Below, one piece after another: positions 1 through 10,300 of a stretch of 64,000 nt of DNA. The notes under the pieces were generated by a model, which saw only the letters and a list, made by a program, of their open reading frames with translations, was not told the DNA's origin and searched no databases. Each line of letters opens with the position of its first letter. Position 1 is the first letter of the stretch. This stretch comes from Streptococcus sp. 29892 (lineage in GTDB: Bacteria > Bacillota > Bacilli > Lactobacillales > Streptococcaceae): positions 1,082,001 to 1,146,000 of the forward strand of contig NZ_CP118734.1 in the NCBI RefSeq assembly GCF_032594935.1, read 5' to 3'. The position numbers were made by a program, and so were the translations under genes.

Positions 1-532
1 CTGTCTGAGCAACAGTTGAAGGTGTTTCCGCTTTTGGTGTGACTGTTACTACAGGAGCTACTGGAACTTGTGGTTCAACTTGAGGTGTACCAGGAACAAC
101 TGGGATTTGTGGAACTTGTGGCGTGCCAGGAACTACTGGGATTTGTGGAACTAATGATGGTGGGGTTGGTAGGATTGGTTGTATCGGCTCAGGATCCACT
201 GGAACAACTTGGCAACTACCAGAAGGTTTATATACGGCAACAAAACCAGTAATCCACTCAAAATTCCCTGTCTCTGGATTGATCCAAGAAAGCTGTTCAT
301 CAATATTACCTGATTTAATTCGTGCCTTTTGCTCCACTGTTAAATCATTGAAATTTACTCTACTAATCGTGGCATCTACCGTGCGATTCGTTTGCACTAC
401 TGCAGAATTAGTAGTCTCATTCGCAGAAACCAATGATGAACCTGCAAGGACGCCAACTGTACCTAGTAGTGCCACTCCAAGTCCTTTGACAGCCTTATGT
501 TTTCGAAATCCATACTTATGTTTTTTTTCCAT
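1..532 (-). CDS. Cell-wall surface protein, 5' part only (truncated by window edge)
   Basis: The start (ATG at 532, AGGAG Shine-Dalgarno upstream) is inside the window; the 3' part lies beyond position 1. About 177 residues are visible. Residues 7-24 read YGFRKHKAVKGLGVALLG, a relaxed version of the YSIRK/GS signal-peptide motif of streptococcal wall-anchored proteins, with a hydrophobic core ending near VSANE. After it comes a short folded segment with FNDLTVEQKARIKSG, then a Pro/Val-rich region with two copies of VPQIPVVPGTPQ, typical of wall-spanning stalks. An LPXTG anchor is expected off the window but is not seen. The FNDLTVEQKARI segment resembles SELTSDEKARIQ in the metalloprotease at 7347-13352. 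Function unknown; adhesin or surface enzyme is possible. Confidence 0.8.
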   Translation of the reverse strand, partial: MEKKHKYGFRKHKAVKGLGVALLGTVGVLAGSSLVSANETTNSAVVQTNRTVDATISRVNFNDLTVEQKARIKSGNIDEQLSWINPETGNFEWITGFVAVYKPSGSCQVVPVDPEPIQPILPTPPSLVPQIPVVPGTPQVPQIPVVPGTPQVEPQVPVAPVVTVTPKAETPSTVAQT

Positions 533-593
533 AAATTTTTCTCCTAATATGATATCATGTCAGTTACTATAAATAGACAGTACTTACATAGTC

Positions 594-622
594 ATTTTAT
601 TACATATTTCAGATTTTTTCAA
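594..622 (-). promoter_or_regulatory. Likely promoter of the surface protein gene
   Basis: On the minus strand TTGAAA (617-622), a 17-bp spacer, then TAAAAT (594-599), about 60 bp before the ATG at 532. Good spacing, imperfect hexamers. Confidence 0.4.
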
Positions 623-724
623 GTGATATTAAAAGATTTTTTTTGAATGTTCAGTTCTTACTGCTTATCGCATAACCTAACCAAAACCATCTACGTAGTT
701 GATTTACAATGATAAAGAAAACGC

Positions 725-751
725 TAAAAAAGCAGAGTTCCCCCTGCTTTA
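725..751 (-). terminator. Rho-independent terminator after glcK
   Basis: Minus-strand stem AAAGCAG / CTGCTTT with an 8-nt loop, followed by a T-run, immediately after the glcK stop codon. Confidence 0.8.
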
Positions 752-755
752 GATA

Positions 756-1715
756 TTATTTCAAGACGAGTGATGCTGCACCCAATACACCTGCATCATT
801 GCCTCGTGTTGCCAAGACAATCTGCGTGCTTTCCTTGATTTGTGGGAAACTATTTTCAGCAAAGACCTTGCGAACACCGTCTAACAAGAAGTCACCTGCT
901 GCAGATACACCACCACCCAGGACAATGTAGGCTGGATTGAGCACAGCCGCAATATTGGCACAAGCCACACCTAAATACTCAGAGAAATGGCGGTAGACAA
1001 TCAAAGCCAAATCATCGCCTTCTTTTGCCAAATCAAAGACATCCTTAGCCGTTACATCTTGCCCATCATCAATCATTTGTTTCAGTTTTGCATCGCCTGC
1101 GTATTGGTCTGCATAACGGCGGCTGAGGTTGACAATACCTGTCGCAGAAGCTACGGTTTCCAAACAACCCTTTTTACCACAGGTACAAGCAAACGGAGCT
1201 TCAAAGTCAACTGTGATGTGTCCTAACTCACCTCCTGCTCCCTTTACACCACGAATGAGGTTTCCAGCAGCGATAACACCGCCACCAACACCAGTTCCAA
1301 GGGTCATAAAGACAACGTTTGGATTGTTGTTACCAGCACCAACCCACTGCTCACCGAGGGCTGCTACGTTGGCATCATTATCGATAAAGAATGGCAAACC
1401 AAGGGCAGCCTCAAATTGTTCTTTGACCAACTGCAAGGTTTTCCAGTTAAGGTTATAGGCACCGATAACAGTACCAGCTTCGCTATCAACCACACCAGGC
1501 GAACCCATACCAACACCCAAGAAATCGTCCTTGGTTAAACCATGAGTTTCAAATCGCTGTTGAATACTGTCAATAATATCAGGAACAATGTGACTTCCCT
1601 CATCCAAAATATTGGTCTTGATAGACCATTTTTCTTGAATCTCACCTTCCGTTGTCAAAATCGCCAACTTAACTGATGTACCACCTAGGTCAATACCAAT
1701 AATTTTTTTTGCCAT
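756..1715 (-). CDS. glcK: Glucokinase, ROK family
   Basis: Phosphorylates cytoplasmic glucose to glucose 6-phosphate with ATP, feeding non-PTS glucose (for example from maltose, trehalose or lactose hydrolysis) into glycolysis. At 319 residues it has the usual ROK length. Visible motifs: ATP loop GIDLGGTSVK (7-16), catalytic Asp114 in DNDAN, the structural zinc site with His166 and CTCGKKGC (177-184), and the glycine-rich GTGVGGGV. Start ATG at 1715 is preceded by AGGAG. It is a single-gene unit: its own promoter lies upstream and a strong terminator follows. The promoter carries a near-perfect MalR-type dyad (see the regulatory entry), which suggests co-regulation with maltose catabolism. 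ROK repressors are excluded because there is no N-terminal HTH. Confidence 0.95.
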   Translation of the reverse strand: MAKKIIGIDLGGTSVKLAILTTEGEIQEKWSIKTNILDEGSHIVPDIIDSIQQRFETHGLTKDDFLGVGMGSPGVVDSEAGTVIGAYNLNWKTLQLVKEQFEAALGLPFFIDNDANVAALGEQWVGAGNNNPNVVFMTLGTGVGGGVIAAGNLIRGVKGAGGELGHITVDFEAPFACTCGKKGCLETVASATGIVNLSRRYADQYAGDAKLKQMIDDGQDVTAKDVFDLAKEGDDLALIVYRHFSEYLGVACANIAAVLNPAYIVLGGGVSAAGDFLLDGVRKVFAENSFPQIKESTQIVLATRGNDAGVLGAASLVLK

Positions 1716-1744
1716 AATGTTCTCCTTGCGTCTATATTTTCTTT

Positions 1745-1774
1745 ATTATACCACAACGCAAAGGTTTGCGTAAA
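1745..1774 (-). promoter_or_regulatory. glcK promoter with MalR-like operator in the spacer
   Basis: Minus-strand TTTACG (1769-1774), 18-bp spacer, TATAAT (1745-1750). The spacer holds a perfect 16-bp palindrome, ACGCAAAGGTTTGCGT (1756-1771), with 7-bp arms and a GG/CC centre. It is very close to the ACGCAAACGTTTGCGT type of site I recall for the LacI-family maltose repressor MalR. An operator between -35 and -10 would repress. Confidence 0.6.
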
Positions 1775-1796
1775 GCCTTTTCATGAACTTGTACGA

Positions 1797-1836
1797 ACAA
1801 AAAAATTTTGCCCTATCTGAACAGATAGAGCAAAAT
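1797..1836 (-). terminator. Terminator of the DUF1149-to-1813 operon
   Basis: Minus-strand stem ATTTTGC(T)CTATC / GATAG(G)GCAAAAT (arms 1824-1836 and 1805-1817) with a T7 tail. The stem overlaps the stop codon of the 1813-2148 gene. Confidence 0.75.
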
Positions 1837-2148
1837 CAAAAATTGAATATGTAAAATAAAACGACCAATGGAAAAGAGCATAACTGTCGTAAAATTGCTA
1901 CCTTCCTTGGTTCCATTATAGAGAAAAAGAGTGGAGATGAAGGTAAAGCCCGTAGCAAAGCCCACCATTTGTACATCGTGATAGGCCTGACTGTAAAAAT
2001 AGAGTGAAACAGCTAGCAAGAGCATGGATAAAACCGTCAAGATTAAGCGCAAAGCATTCATTTTTTTGGTCATAAAATAGCTATAGAGGGCTGCACCCAA
2101 GGTCACCAAGAGATAGATGACCATATAAGACATGACAAGAACTTTCAT
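1813..2148 (-). CDS. Small integral membrane protein, unknown function
   Basis: 111 residues with about four hydrophobic helices and few charged loops; the sequence begins MKVLVMSYMVIYLLVTLGAA. I do not recognise a named family. It starts directly at the end of the upstream ABC-F gene (stop at 2149, ATG at 2148), so it is translationally coupled and is the last gene of the operon running down from 7212. A terminator hairpin overlaps its stop. The context (tRNA CCA addition, ABC-F ribosome factor) is housekeeping, but nothing in the protein itself links it to translation. Confidence 0.75.
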   Translation of the reverse strand: MKVLVMSYMVIYLLVTLGAALYSYFMTKKMNALRLILTVLSMLLLAVSLYFYSQAYHDVQMVGFATGFTFISTLFLYNGTKEGSNFTTVMLFSIGRFILHIQFLILLYLFR

Positions 2149-4017
2149 CTAGCCCTCCAGTTCGCTCAGATACTCATACCGCTCATATTTTTCCAAGAGC
2201 AGGTCGTTCTTCTCATCCAATTCCTTCTGCAAATCGGACAATTTTGTAAAGTCACTGCCACAGGTCAACATTTCCGCCTCGATTTCCGCAATCCGCTCCT
2301 CCAAGCCAGCAATATCCTCTTCGATGGTCGCCCATTCCTGCTTCTCAAAGTAAGACATCCGCTTCTTGGTTTCTTTTACTTTCTCGGATTTCTCCTTTGG
2401 TTTTTCCAAGGAAATGGCAGAGCTGGAAGTCAGAAAGGCCTTCTCATCCAGATAGTCTGTGTAGTTGCCAAAGAAGGTCTGAATGCCGTCGTCTTCAAAA
2501 GCCAAGATTTTGTTAGCCACCTTGTCCAAGAAATAACGGTCGTGACTGACGGTAATGACCGGACCAGCAAAGCCCTGTAAGAAATGTTCCAAGACTGTCA
2601 ATGTCGCTATGTCCAAGTCGTTAGTCGGTTCGTCCAGCAAGAGAACATTGGGCCTTTGTAAAAGAATTTTCAGCAAGTAAAGTCGCTTCTTCTCCCCGCC
2701 TGATAACTTTTCAATCAAGGTCCCGTGGGTATTGCGAGGAAAGAGGAATTGCTCCAAGAGTTCTGCGATAGAAACCATACCAGAAGTCGTTTTTGCTTCT
2801 TCTGCCACTTCCTGCAAGAAATTGATGACCCGCTTGCTTTCATCTAAACCTTTAATGGTCTGAGAAAAATAACCGATACGGATGGTTTCCCCAATATCTA
2901 CCTTACCGCTGTCTGCCTGTAAGTCGCCTGCAATCAGATTGAGTAAGGTTGATTTTCCTTTTCCATTATCACCAACAATACCGATGCGGTCTTTGTTTTG
3001 AATGAGCAGGTTAAAGTCTTTTAAAATGGGCTTGTCAGGATAGGAAAAGCTGACATTTTCAAAGTTAATGACCTTTTTACCGATACGAGAGGTTTCAAAA
3101 TTGATTTCCAGTTCGCTATCGTCTATCTTGTTGGCTAAATCGCCCTTGAGGTCATGGAAACGATTGATACGGGCCTGCTGTTTGGTAGCACGAGCTTGAG
3201 GTTGTCTGCGCATCCAAGCCAGTTCTTGTTTGTATAGTTGTTCTTTCTTGTGACGAAGGGCAGCATCTCGCTCGTCCTGCTCTGCCTTTAAGCGAACATA
3301 GTCCTGGTAATTTCCCTGATATTCGGTCAAGCTAGCGCGGTCTAGTTCGAAAATCCGTGTCGCCACATTGTCCAAGAAATAGCGGTCGTGGGTAATAAAG
3401 AGAACAGATTTCTTGGTGTTTTTCAAGAAAGTTGTCAACCACTCAATAGTATCAATATCCAGGTGGTTTGTCGGTTCATCCAGCAAAAGCAAATCCGCAT
3501 TGCCAAGGAGAACTTGGGCCAACTGCACCCGTCTGCGTAGACCACCTGACAACTCGGCAACTGTTTTGTTAAGCTCTGTTAAGCCAAGTTTGGACAGAAC
3601 GGTCTTGACCTGGCTTTCAATCTCCCAAGCATTGAGAGAATCCATCTCTGCCATGACTTTCTCCAGTCTTGCTTGATTGGTTTCATCATAGTTAGACAAA
3701 AGCAATTCATATTCACGAATCAACTGGGTTTCACGAAGGTCAGAAGAAAGAACAGTGTCTAAAACTGTCTTACTTTCATCAAAATCAGGTTCCTGGGTCA
3801 GATAGGCGATTTTATAGGTATTTTTTGTATGAAAAGGTGATACATCTCCGTCAAAACCGATACGACCTGACAGAACATCCAGCAAAGTCGTCTTTCCTGT
3901 ACCATTGACACCAATAATTCCGATACGGTCACCTTGGTGGATGATAAACGAAAGGTCTGCAAAAACCGTCTTATCACCAACAGACTTGGTCAAGTGTTCA
4001 ACGATAAAATCACTCAT
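2149..4017 (-). CDS. ABC-F family ATPase, Uup-like
   Basis: 622 residues, two ABC domains in one soluble chain with no membrane segments. First domain: Walker A GVNGTGKT (about 36-43), signature [13 protein letters not shown], Walker [13 protein letters not shown]. Second domain: [33 protein letters not shown]. Between them lies the charged linker ([20 protein letters not shown]) typical of ABC-F proteins that enter the ribosomal E site. A C-terminal segment of about 85 residues is coiled coil ([18 protein letters not shown]), as in Uup. Family knowledge says ABC-F proteins act on stalled ribosomes or confer antibiotic protection; with the linker and coiled coil seen here Uup-type housekeeping is likelier than resistance. 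The ATG overlaps the end of cca by 8 bp. Confidence 0.9.
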   Translation of the reverse strand: MSDFIVEHLTKSVGDKTVFADLSFIIHQGDRIGIIGVNGTGKTTLLDVLSGRIGFDGDVSPFHTKNTYKIAYLTQEPDFDESKTVLDTVLSSDLRETQLIREYELLLSNYDETNQARLEKVMAEMDSLNAWEIESQVKTVLSKLGLTELNKTVAELSGGLRRRVQLAQVLLGNADLLLLDEPTNHLDIDTIEWLTTFLKNTKKSVLFITHDRYFLDNVATRIFELDRASLTEYQGNYQDYVRLKAEQDERDAALRHKKEQLYKQELAWMRRQPQARATKQQARINRFHDLKGDLANKIDDSELEINFETSRIGKKVINFENVSFSYPDKPILKDFNLLIQNKDRIGIVGDNGKGKSTLLNLIAGDLQADSGKVDIGETIRIGYFSQTIKGLDESKRVINFLQEVAEEAKTTSGMVSIAELLEQFLFPRNTHGTLIEKLSGGEKKRLYLLKILLQRPNVLLLDEPTNDLDIATLTVLEHFLQGFAGPVITVSHDRYFLDKVANKILAFEDDGIQTFFGNYTDYLDEKAFLTSSSAISLEKPKEKSEKVKETKKRMSYFEKQEWATIEEDIAGLEERIAEIEAEMLTCGSDFTKLSDLQKELDEKNDLLLEKYERYEYLSELEG

Positions 4018-5221
4018 TATCTAATCTCCCTTTTACAAACGCCATAATAGCTTTCTCTTCGTTTTCCAGCTGTCCTTCCACAATCTGGAATTCCACCTCT
4101 TTGAGCAAATTGCCTAAGACTGGACCTGGTTTGAGGTCAAATGCCTTCATCAGATGTCCTCCATTGACAACAATTTCATGCTTGTCATGGATAGTCAAGG
4201 CTTGGTCAATGCGGTCAATTCCCTCAAAATCTGTGACAAGACCTTGTGCCTGACGGAGTTCCTCTACCAAGTACAAGAATTCTTTGCCATACTTGAAACA
4301 GATTTGTTTGGTAACAGGTCCTGCTTGGCGAAGCTGATAAATCTCTACCAACTTGATTACAGTGCGTTGGAAATCATTACTGGTTTTCCATTTTTTCAGG
4401 AAGGACTTGATGTTATCAATACCTAGGCAGACAAAGAGCATGGCCCAGGCTTGTTCAGAAGTTGAAAATTGGAAATCTTCTGCCAGACTGGTCAACATGC
4501 TTTCAAGCTTTTCTCCCTTGTCTGCTAGGTCAGGCAAGAAATTGTAGGCCTTGGAATCAATCAGAGCACGCAAGCCTTTTCGCCAAAAATCCGCCATCAA
4601 GAGTTTATCAAACTCGATAAAGCTACGTTCCACCGAGATTTTTTCCAACAGTGGTGCCGTTTCCACCATAGCTGTGAAGGTCGTCGGCTCAATCTCAAAA
4701 TCCAAGGTCGCCGCAAAGCGAAATCCACGCATGATACGGAGAGCATCTTCGTTGAAACGCTCAGCCGGGATGCCAACAGCACGCAAGGTGCGGTTATCTA
4801 AGTCAGTCATCCCATCAAAGAGATCAACGATTTGAGCCTCTTCATCAAGGGCAAAAGCATTAACCGTGAAGTCGCGACGTTTGAGATCCTCTTCCAAGGA
4901 ACGCACAAAAGAAACCTGACTGGGACGACGATAATCTACATACTCTTCCTCTGTCCGAAAAGTGGTGATTTCATACTCTTTTCCGCCTTCCAAGACTAGG
5001 ACAGTTCCATGCTCAATCCCCACATCAATAGTCCGCGGGAAGATTTGCTTGGTTTCTTGCGGATAGCTGGAAGTGGCAATGTCGACATCATGAATAGGTC
5101 TGCCCAGAATGGCATCCCGTACTGAACCGCCAACAAAATAAGCCTCGTAACCAGCTACTTTAATTTTCTCTAAAATCGGCAAAGCCTCCTGAAATTCAGA
5201 AGGCAGATTGGTTAATTTCAT
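4010..5221 (-). CDS. cca: CCA tRNA nucleotidyltransferase
   Basis: Adds or repairs the 3' CCA end of tRNAs without a nucleic acid template. 403 residues, class II polymerase-beta superfamily: [10 protein letters not shown] followed by DVDIATS (the DxD metal pair), [12 protein letters not shown], and [13 protein letters not shown] for nucleotide selection. The helical C-terminal body and tail are full length. ATG at 5221 overlaps the dapB stop by 4 bp (ATGA), and its end overlaps the ABC-F start by 8 bp, so dapB-cca-abcF are translationally coupled. No missing residues noted. Confidence 0.95.
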   Translation of the reverse strand: MKLTNLPSEFQEALPILEKIKVAGYEAYFVGGSVRDAILGRPIHDVDIATSSYPQETKQIFPRTIDVGIEHGTVLVLEGGKEYEITTFRTEEEYVDYRRPSQVSFVRSLEEDLKRRDFTVNAFALDEEAQIVDLFDGMTDLDNRTLRAVGIPAERFNEDALRIMRGFRFAATLDFEIEPTTFTAMVETAPLLEKISVERSFIEFDKLLMADFWRKGLRALIDSKAYNFLPDLADKGEKLESMLTSLAEDFQFSTSEQAWAMLFVCLGIDNIKSFLKKWKTSNDFQRTVIKLVEIYQLRQAGPVTKQICFKYGKEFLYLVEELRQAQGLVTDFEGIDRIDQALTIHDKHEIVVNGGHLMKAFDLKPGPVLGNLLKEVEFQIVEGQLENEEKAIMAFVKGRLDNE

Positions 5222-5985
5222 AGTAAGTGTTCCAAACCATATACGAGTTGTGAGCGTTTGACTACCTCTTTAATGCCGAGGTTGACACCGCCCATAAAGG
5301 AAATACGATCGTAAGAGTCATGACGAATGGTCAAGCCTTCACCTTGCGCACCAAAAATCACTTCCTGATGGGCAACAAGGCCTGGCAAGCGTACTGAGTG
5401 GATACGGAAGCCGTCAAATGCTGCACCGCGAGCACCAGCAATCAGTTCTTCTTCATCCGCTGCCCCTTGAACTTGTGACTGACGGACTTGGGAAATGAGT
5501 TCGGCCGTTTTGACAGCCGTACCACTCGGTGCATCCTTCTTCTTGTCATGGTGCAATTCGATGATTTCAAGATTTGGGAAATACTTGGCTGCCTGTGCTG
5601 CAAATTGCATAAGCAAGATGGCTCCAATCGCAAAGTTAGGAGCAATCAAGCCTCCCAAGCCCTTCTCAGCAGACAAGGTTGTCAATTCCTCAATTTCTTC
5701 AGGGGTAAATCCCGTTGTTCCAACCACAGGAGCAAAACCGTTTTCCAAGGCAAAACGAGTGTTTTCATAGGCAAATTTTGGCGTTGTAAAATCCACCCAG
5801 ACATGAGCGTCTAGGCCAGCCACTTCTTCTTTTGTCTTGAAAACAGGAACACCATCTACTTCTGTTTCTATCGCAAATGGATCCACCAAGGCAGCCAGAG
5901 TCAGTTCTGCATCACCCTTGACCATCTCAACAGCCGTTGAGCCCATTTTCCCTTTAAAACCTGCGATAATTACCTTAATTGTCAT
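5218..5985 (-). CDS. dapB: 4-hydroxy-tetrahydrodipicolinate reductase
   Basis: Second step of the lysine/diaminopimelate branch: NAD(P)H reduction of the DapA product. Its product also supplies lysine for the peptidoglycan stem peptide of streptococci. 255 residues, usual length. N-terminal Rossmann loop GFKGKMG; catalytic and substrate-binding segment [13 protein letters not shown]; dinucleotide loop VDFTTP. It lies 8 bp after degV and overlaps cca by 4 bp, a streptococcal gene order in which dapB is detached from the other dap genes. Confidence 0.95.
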   Translation of the reverse strand: MTIKVIIAGFKGKMGSTAVEMVKGDAELTLAALVDPFAIETEVDGVPVFKTKEEVAGLDAHVWVDFTTPKFAYENTRFALENGFAPVVGTTGFTPEEIEELTTLSAEKGLGGLIAPNFAIGAILLMQFAAQAAKYFPNLEIIELHHDKKKDAPSGTAVKTAELISQVRQSQVQGAADEEELIAGARGAAFDGFRIHSVRLPGLVAHQEVIFGAQGEGLTIRHDSYDRISFMGGVNLGIKEVVKRSQLVYGLEHLL

Positions 5986-5993
5986 GCAAACTC

Positions 5994-6836
5994 CTATTCA
6001 ATGATGGGAGAAATACCAAAGGCCACTGCCCCTTCTCCCAAATGCGTACCAATGACTGAACCAAATGATACAATTGGCAAATCACTACCCACTCCGGCTT
6101 CTTCTAACTGTTGTTTAAAGTTTTCAGCTTTTTCAGGCGCATTGGCATGAATGATGGCAATTTGGTAGTGACCATTTTTCGTTTGTTCTTGAAGAATTTC
6201 TAACAAGCGCTTGATAGCCTTTTTCTCAGTCCGAACTTTTTCATAAACTTCAATCTTACCTTCATCTGTGAAGTATAAAATTGGCTTGATACTCAAGAGA
6301 TTACCTAACAAGGCTGCACCATTAGACAGGCGACCACCTTTTACTAGGTGATTAAGGTCATCGACCATAATAAAGGCTGTGGTCTTGCCAATTTCTTGGT
6401 TCAATTTGCCAATAATTTCTTCAAAGCTCTGACCTTCATCGGCCCATTTGAGTACATTTTCAACCATCATACCTAAAGGTGCTGAAGTTATTTTTGTATC
6501 TGGGAAGGTAACCGTCAGGCCTTCATATTCTTCTGCCAGATACTGGATATTTTGGTAAAAACCGGAAATACCTGACGATAAGAACAAGCCTAGCGCGTGC
6601 GTATAGCCTTTTTCTTTCAAACTTGTCAAAATATCGTCTAACTCCATCAAACTTGGTTGGCTGGTCTTTGGTAAATCCTTTGATGAGGCCATTTTTTGAT
6701 AAAATTCCTCAACGGTCAAATTTTGACCTTCGATATAATTGACACCATCAATGTTAACTGGAATATTTAAGACAAACAAGTCCTCGCGTTCTATCCCTAA
6801 AACAGCCGATGAGTCCGTAATAACTGCTAATTTCAT
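5994..6836 (-). CDS. DegV family fatty-acid-binding protein
   Basis: 280 residues, complete DegV/FakB fold. Family members bind a fatty acid in the cleft between two domains and present it to the FakA kinase for phosphorylation and phospholipid synthesis. Visible family segments: N-terminal [13 protein letters not shown] (substrate-side loop), [11 protein letters not shown], and [21 protein letters not shown] containing the conserved Arg-Leu-Ser. It starts 1 bp after the DUF1149 stop and is followed at 8 bp by dapB. FakA is not in this window, so which FakB paralogue this is cannot be said. Confidence 0.9.
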   Translation of the reverse strand: MKLAVITDSSAVLGIEREDLFVLNIPVNIDGVNYIEGQNLTVEEFYQKMASSKDLPKTSQPSLMELDDILTSLKEKGYTHALGLFLSSGISGFYQNIQYLAEEYEGLTVTFPDTKITSAPLGMMVENVLKWADEGQSFEEIIGKLNQEIGKTTAFIMVDDLNHLVKGGRLSNGAALLGNLLSIKPILYFTDEGKIEVYEKVRTEKKAIKRLLEILQEQTKNGHYQIAIIHANAPEKAENFKQQLEEAGVGSDLPIVSFGSVIGTHLGEGAVAFGISPIIE

Positions 6837-6837
6837 A

Positions 6838-7212
6838 TTAAAACTCCAAATTTACACCTGGTGCATCAAAAGCAATTTCTGTAACATCATAGGTCATGCG
6901 TTTCAACATATCCAATAGTGGCTCAACTAATGTCCGTTTTTCTTCCTCTGTAAATTCTGTCGGTTCATTGACGTAACGACCCTGAAGATGAACGGCTTGG
7001 CTCATAGCACCAGAAATAACAAAATGGTTCAAAACAATGATGAAACGCAAAATAGTAATCATTGATGTTTTATTTTCTTCTTCATTGCGTTCAAGTAGTT
7101 GGAAATCAACATTTAATTTCGTTTCTGGAACCCCATTTTCCTTTTCCCAAGCATGATTGCGGGCATCAAAGTGATACTGATTGACAAATTCTTTTTCGCG
7201 AATGATTTCCAT
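6838..7212 (-). CDS. DUF1149 family protein
   Basis: 124 residues, soluble, no catalytic motif. Sequence features such as [15 protein letters not shown] and [15 protein letters not shown] place it in DUF1149, a streptococcal/lactic family I recall as having a SecB-like fold; that link is from memory and not visible in the sequence. It is the first gene of the operon with degV, dapB, cca, abcF and the 1813 membrane protein, and sits behind an extended -10 (TGATATAAT, near 7243-7251). A chaperone-like role is conceivable but unproven. Confidence 0.8.
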   Translation of the reverse strand: MEIIREKEFVNQYHFDARNHAWEKENGVPETKLNVDFQLLERNEEENKTSMITILRFIIVLNHFVISGAMSQAVHLQGRYVNEPTEFTEEEKRTLVEPLLDMLKRMTYDVTEIAFDAPGVNLEF

Positions 7213-7273
7213 GTCTAATTTCTCCTATAAACAATACTATGCTTATTATATCACAGTTCAAGGGAGAATTGGG

Positions 7274-7320
7274 AAAAAATAAAAGGAAGAAGGCGAAAAT
7301 ACTATCTTTCAACTTCTTCC
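7274..7320 (-). terminator. Terminator after the metalloprotease gene
   Basis: Minus-strand GGAAGAAG / CTTCTTCC stem (7285-7292 with 7313-7320), 20-nt loop, followed by TTTTATTTTTT. Lies 27 bp after the stop at 7347. Confidence 0.7.
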
Positions 7321-7346
7321 CAAAAGGTAATGAGAATTGACCTCGG

Positions 7347-10300
7347 TCAATCTGTAAATATGGAGGAGGTAAAACTATCCGTTAATCCGACATAGGCTTT
7401 CAAAATAGCATCTTTCAAACCTTGGCGATTAAATCCTGCTTGCTTATTCTTAGCGGCCTGATAATCTTTATCAACTGCCTCCGCCATCAGCCTACTCAGC
7501 GTTTCAATATTATCTATTGTTTCAGTCTGACCATTGAAGCTAATCGTGATGGCTTTCAGTCTATCCTTCTTATCCCAGCGTTCTTTATACATAGCTTTTT
7601 TGAAGCTTGCATAATCCGTAAATTGTCCAGCAAATATTTTTTCAAAAATAAACTGATCAGATAGTAGACGACCTGCCGCCTCTGCTTCCGCTTTTAGCTT
7701 GTCTGTTGCATAAGGAATAAAGCCTTCTTCCCAACCTTTTGCTGCTAATAGCTCCAAGGCCGTCTTACGGAATTGTAAACCACCAACAGTACCACTATTA
7801 TTTTGCAAGCCTGCATAAATTGGATAATAGAGCGGTACGAAATAATAGTTCTTCAAATTTTCGCGTAAATAGTCTTGTTCCAGCAAAAGTGAGGATTTAG
7901 CAACTAGTGCATGGTCAATCGCATCGTTGATAGTGGTAATGTTCAAGTTAGCCAGTTCCTCATTACTCAATTTCCTAATACGATCATGAGTATTTTGATA
8001 GCTAGGAAGCTGATTGGTAGGTGCTTCAGTGGCTGGGACCAACTCTATCTTGTTAAAGAAGTAAGGATAAGCCTCTTTCCCCTTAGTGGCAATGGCTTGG
8101 ATTTCGACTGCATCCAAGAGGTAGGTCACATCAAAGACTCCTTTTAGATAGGTTTGTAAATCCTCTTTTGTTTTGAAGCGACTACTTGAAACATTGTGTG
8201 GGGTATTTGGACTATGTTCATTCATGAAATTAAAGCCATAGTAATAAATACCTCCACCAGCTGATGACTGCAACAAGCCCATAGCATAGGATTCTGCATC
8301 TTGACCAGGACGACGCTTATGACCATCTAACATGATGGTTTCATCATAGTTATGGACCAATTCATGACTCATAGTTGAATCCCCTAGATCAGATAACATG
8401 TCCCGATTTGAAAATTTCACAAAGGTTACTGTATCTGAAAAGGCACTATCTCTTGATTGTCTATGCCATTCATTCAAGGCACCTGCCAACTCCTGAACAT
8501 AGCGGTATTCCTGATCATATTTACCAGCCCACCGCCGTTTATCAGCGTGGTCTTCAAATGCATTTGAATCTTTGATCCAGTAACCATCCCAAATTTCAGT
8601 TGAGCGTTGGATAAACTTATCTCTCAGATTAGAATCTGCCATTTGATACCACATATCCAAAAAGTCACCTAATCGTTTCCCGTGTTTCGGTATCCGACTT
8701 GTCTGTACTGTCTTAACTGTTTGGTAATATTGTTCTGGATTGGTCTTTTTCAAAGCCGTATCCACATATCTTCCGTAACCACCGAAGGCTACTGTTGCCA
8801 TTGAGCTCATTACGAAAATATCATCCTTCTCCTTGATATTAAGCAATGGCAAGTAGTATTTTTCATAACGTGGAATACGTCCCAGATGACTATATAGACT
8901 GGTGTCAATGCTCGAGTTTGCATTGGATGGAATTTCATAAACAAAGGCATTGGTCGCTTCTTTAAACCACTTCCTTGAATCAGTTTCTCCCAAGAACAAT
9001 TTCTTATTGTATTCCAAGAAATCACGAACTGTTCCAAGCTGACTAGAGAGTGCTCCAAAACGTTCCTTATGAATGGCTGCATTATTGGCAAGTGTTAATC
9101 TGTCAAAATACATATCTTCGTAGCCATTTTGTGAAACATAGAACTGATCATCATCCTTGGTGAGTTTATCCGTAAATGACCTCAACCAGCCTAGAGTATC
9201 TAATTGACGCTTATAGAAATCCGCATGATGGAGCACAATATTCTTGATATTGGTATCTCCATATTTAATGCCATATAGCCTATTGAGGTAGGCAAGAGCG
9301 AACATAATTTTTTCTTTATCTGCCAAGAATTCTTTTTTAATGACATCCCTGACAGCCTTGCTTGTGGTATCAACTACCTGTCTATTGGCCAGCAAACCTT
9401 TGATATGGACTTCGAGATTGTCTTTGACTTCTGCAAAGGATTCATCTAAGTACAAGTCTTTTAGTTTGGCGTTCTTGTCTGCAGTTTGGATATGTAAGAT
9501 GTCAGCCATCTCTTGGCTGTCAAGATCAACCTGAGAAAATGCTGTCACTAGTTCATCGATGAGACTGGTTTCCAGAGATAGTAATTGTTCTGGTGTATAG
9601 AGAAGTTGTTCACCTAAGCCATATTCCACAACCTTGGTCTTACCGTACTCTCCCTTAAATACCAAAGGTAGAACTTCCGAAGTTCCATCTTCATAATGGA
9701 TCAGTAATTTGGTCAAGGAAGCGTGTTGGTCATAGATATTTGTTGCTACTCCATCCTCATTCAAGGTCAGAACTGACTGGATAGGCTTGCTATAGAGATT
9801 ACTTGCTTCATCAATCAAGTTACCATATTTAACAATCGTATTCCGGTCATAGAATGGCAACAACTTAGACGTGTTTTCATAGGCAGTTCTTCGTTTAGCC
9901 TGAGCATTTTGAACCTGGTTATAATCGATGGTCTGCACGGAATTCGACTGACTATTAGTATTTGCCTGCTCGGTCTTGGTAGGAGCTGTTGGAATTCCCC
10001 ATGCCTTGATTTTATCTAGCACGGCTTCTTGAGAAAGGCTTGTAGACTGAATGGTAGGATTTGGTTGGCCTGTTGCATGACCTTCAACACTATAAATATT
10101 GGTTGGCATTGACCCGTGTGTAGTATATAGATTTTGTGCCGAAGCAATGATACCTCCATTGGTAACAGATACACCTGTTGCAATATTATTCAAGACAGAC
10201 ATCCTAGCTGTACCTACAAAACCTCCAGTATCAGCAGGTGCTGTAGCCTGGATATTTCCTTTAACATAGGCATTGGTAATCGTAGATAAAATCATATCCG

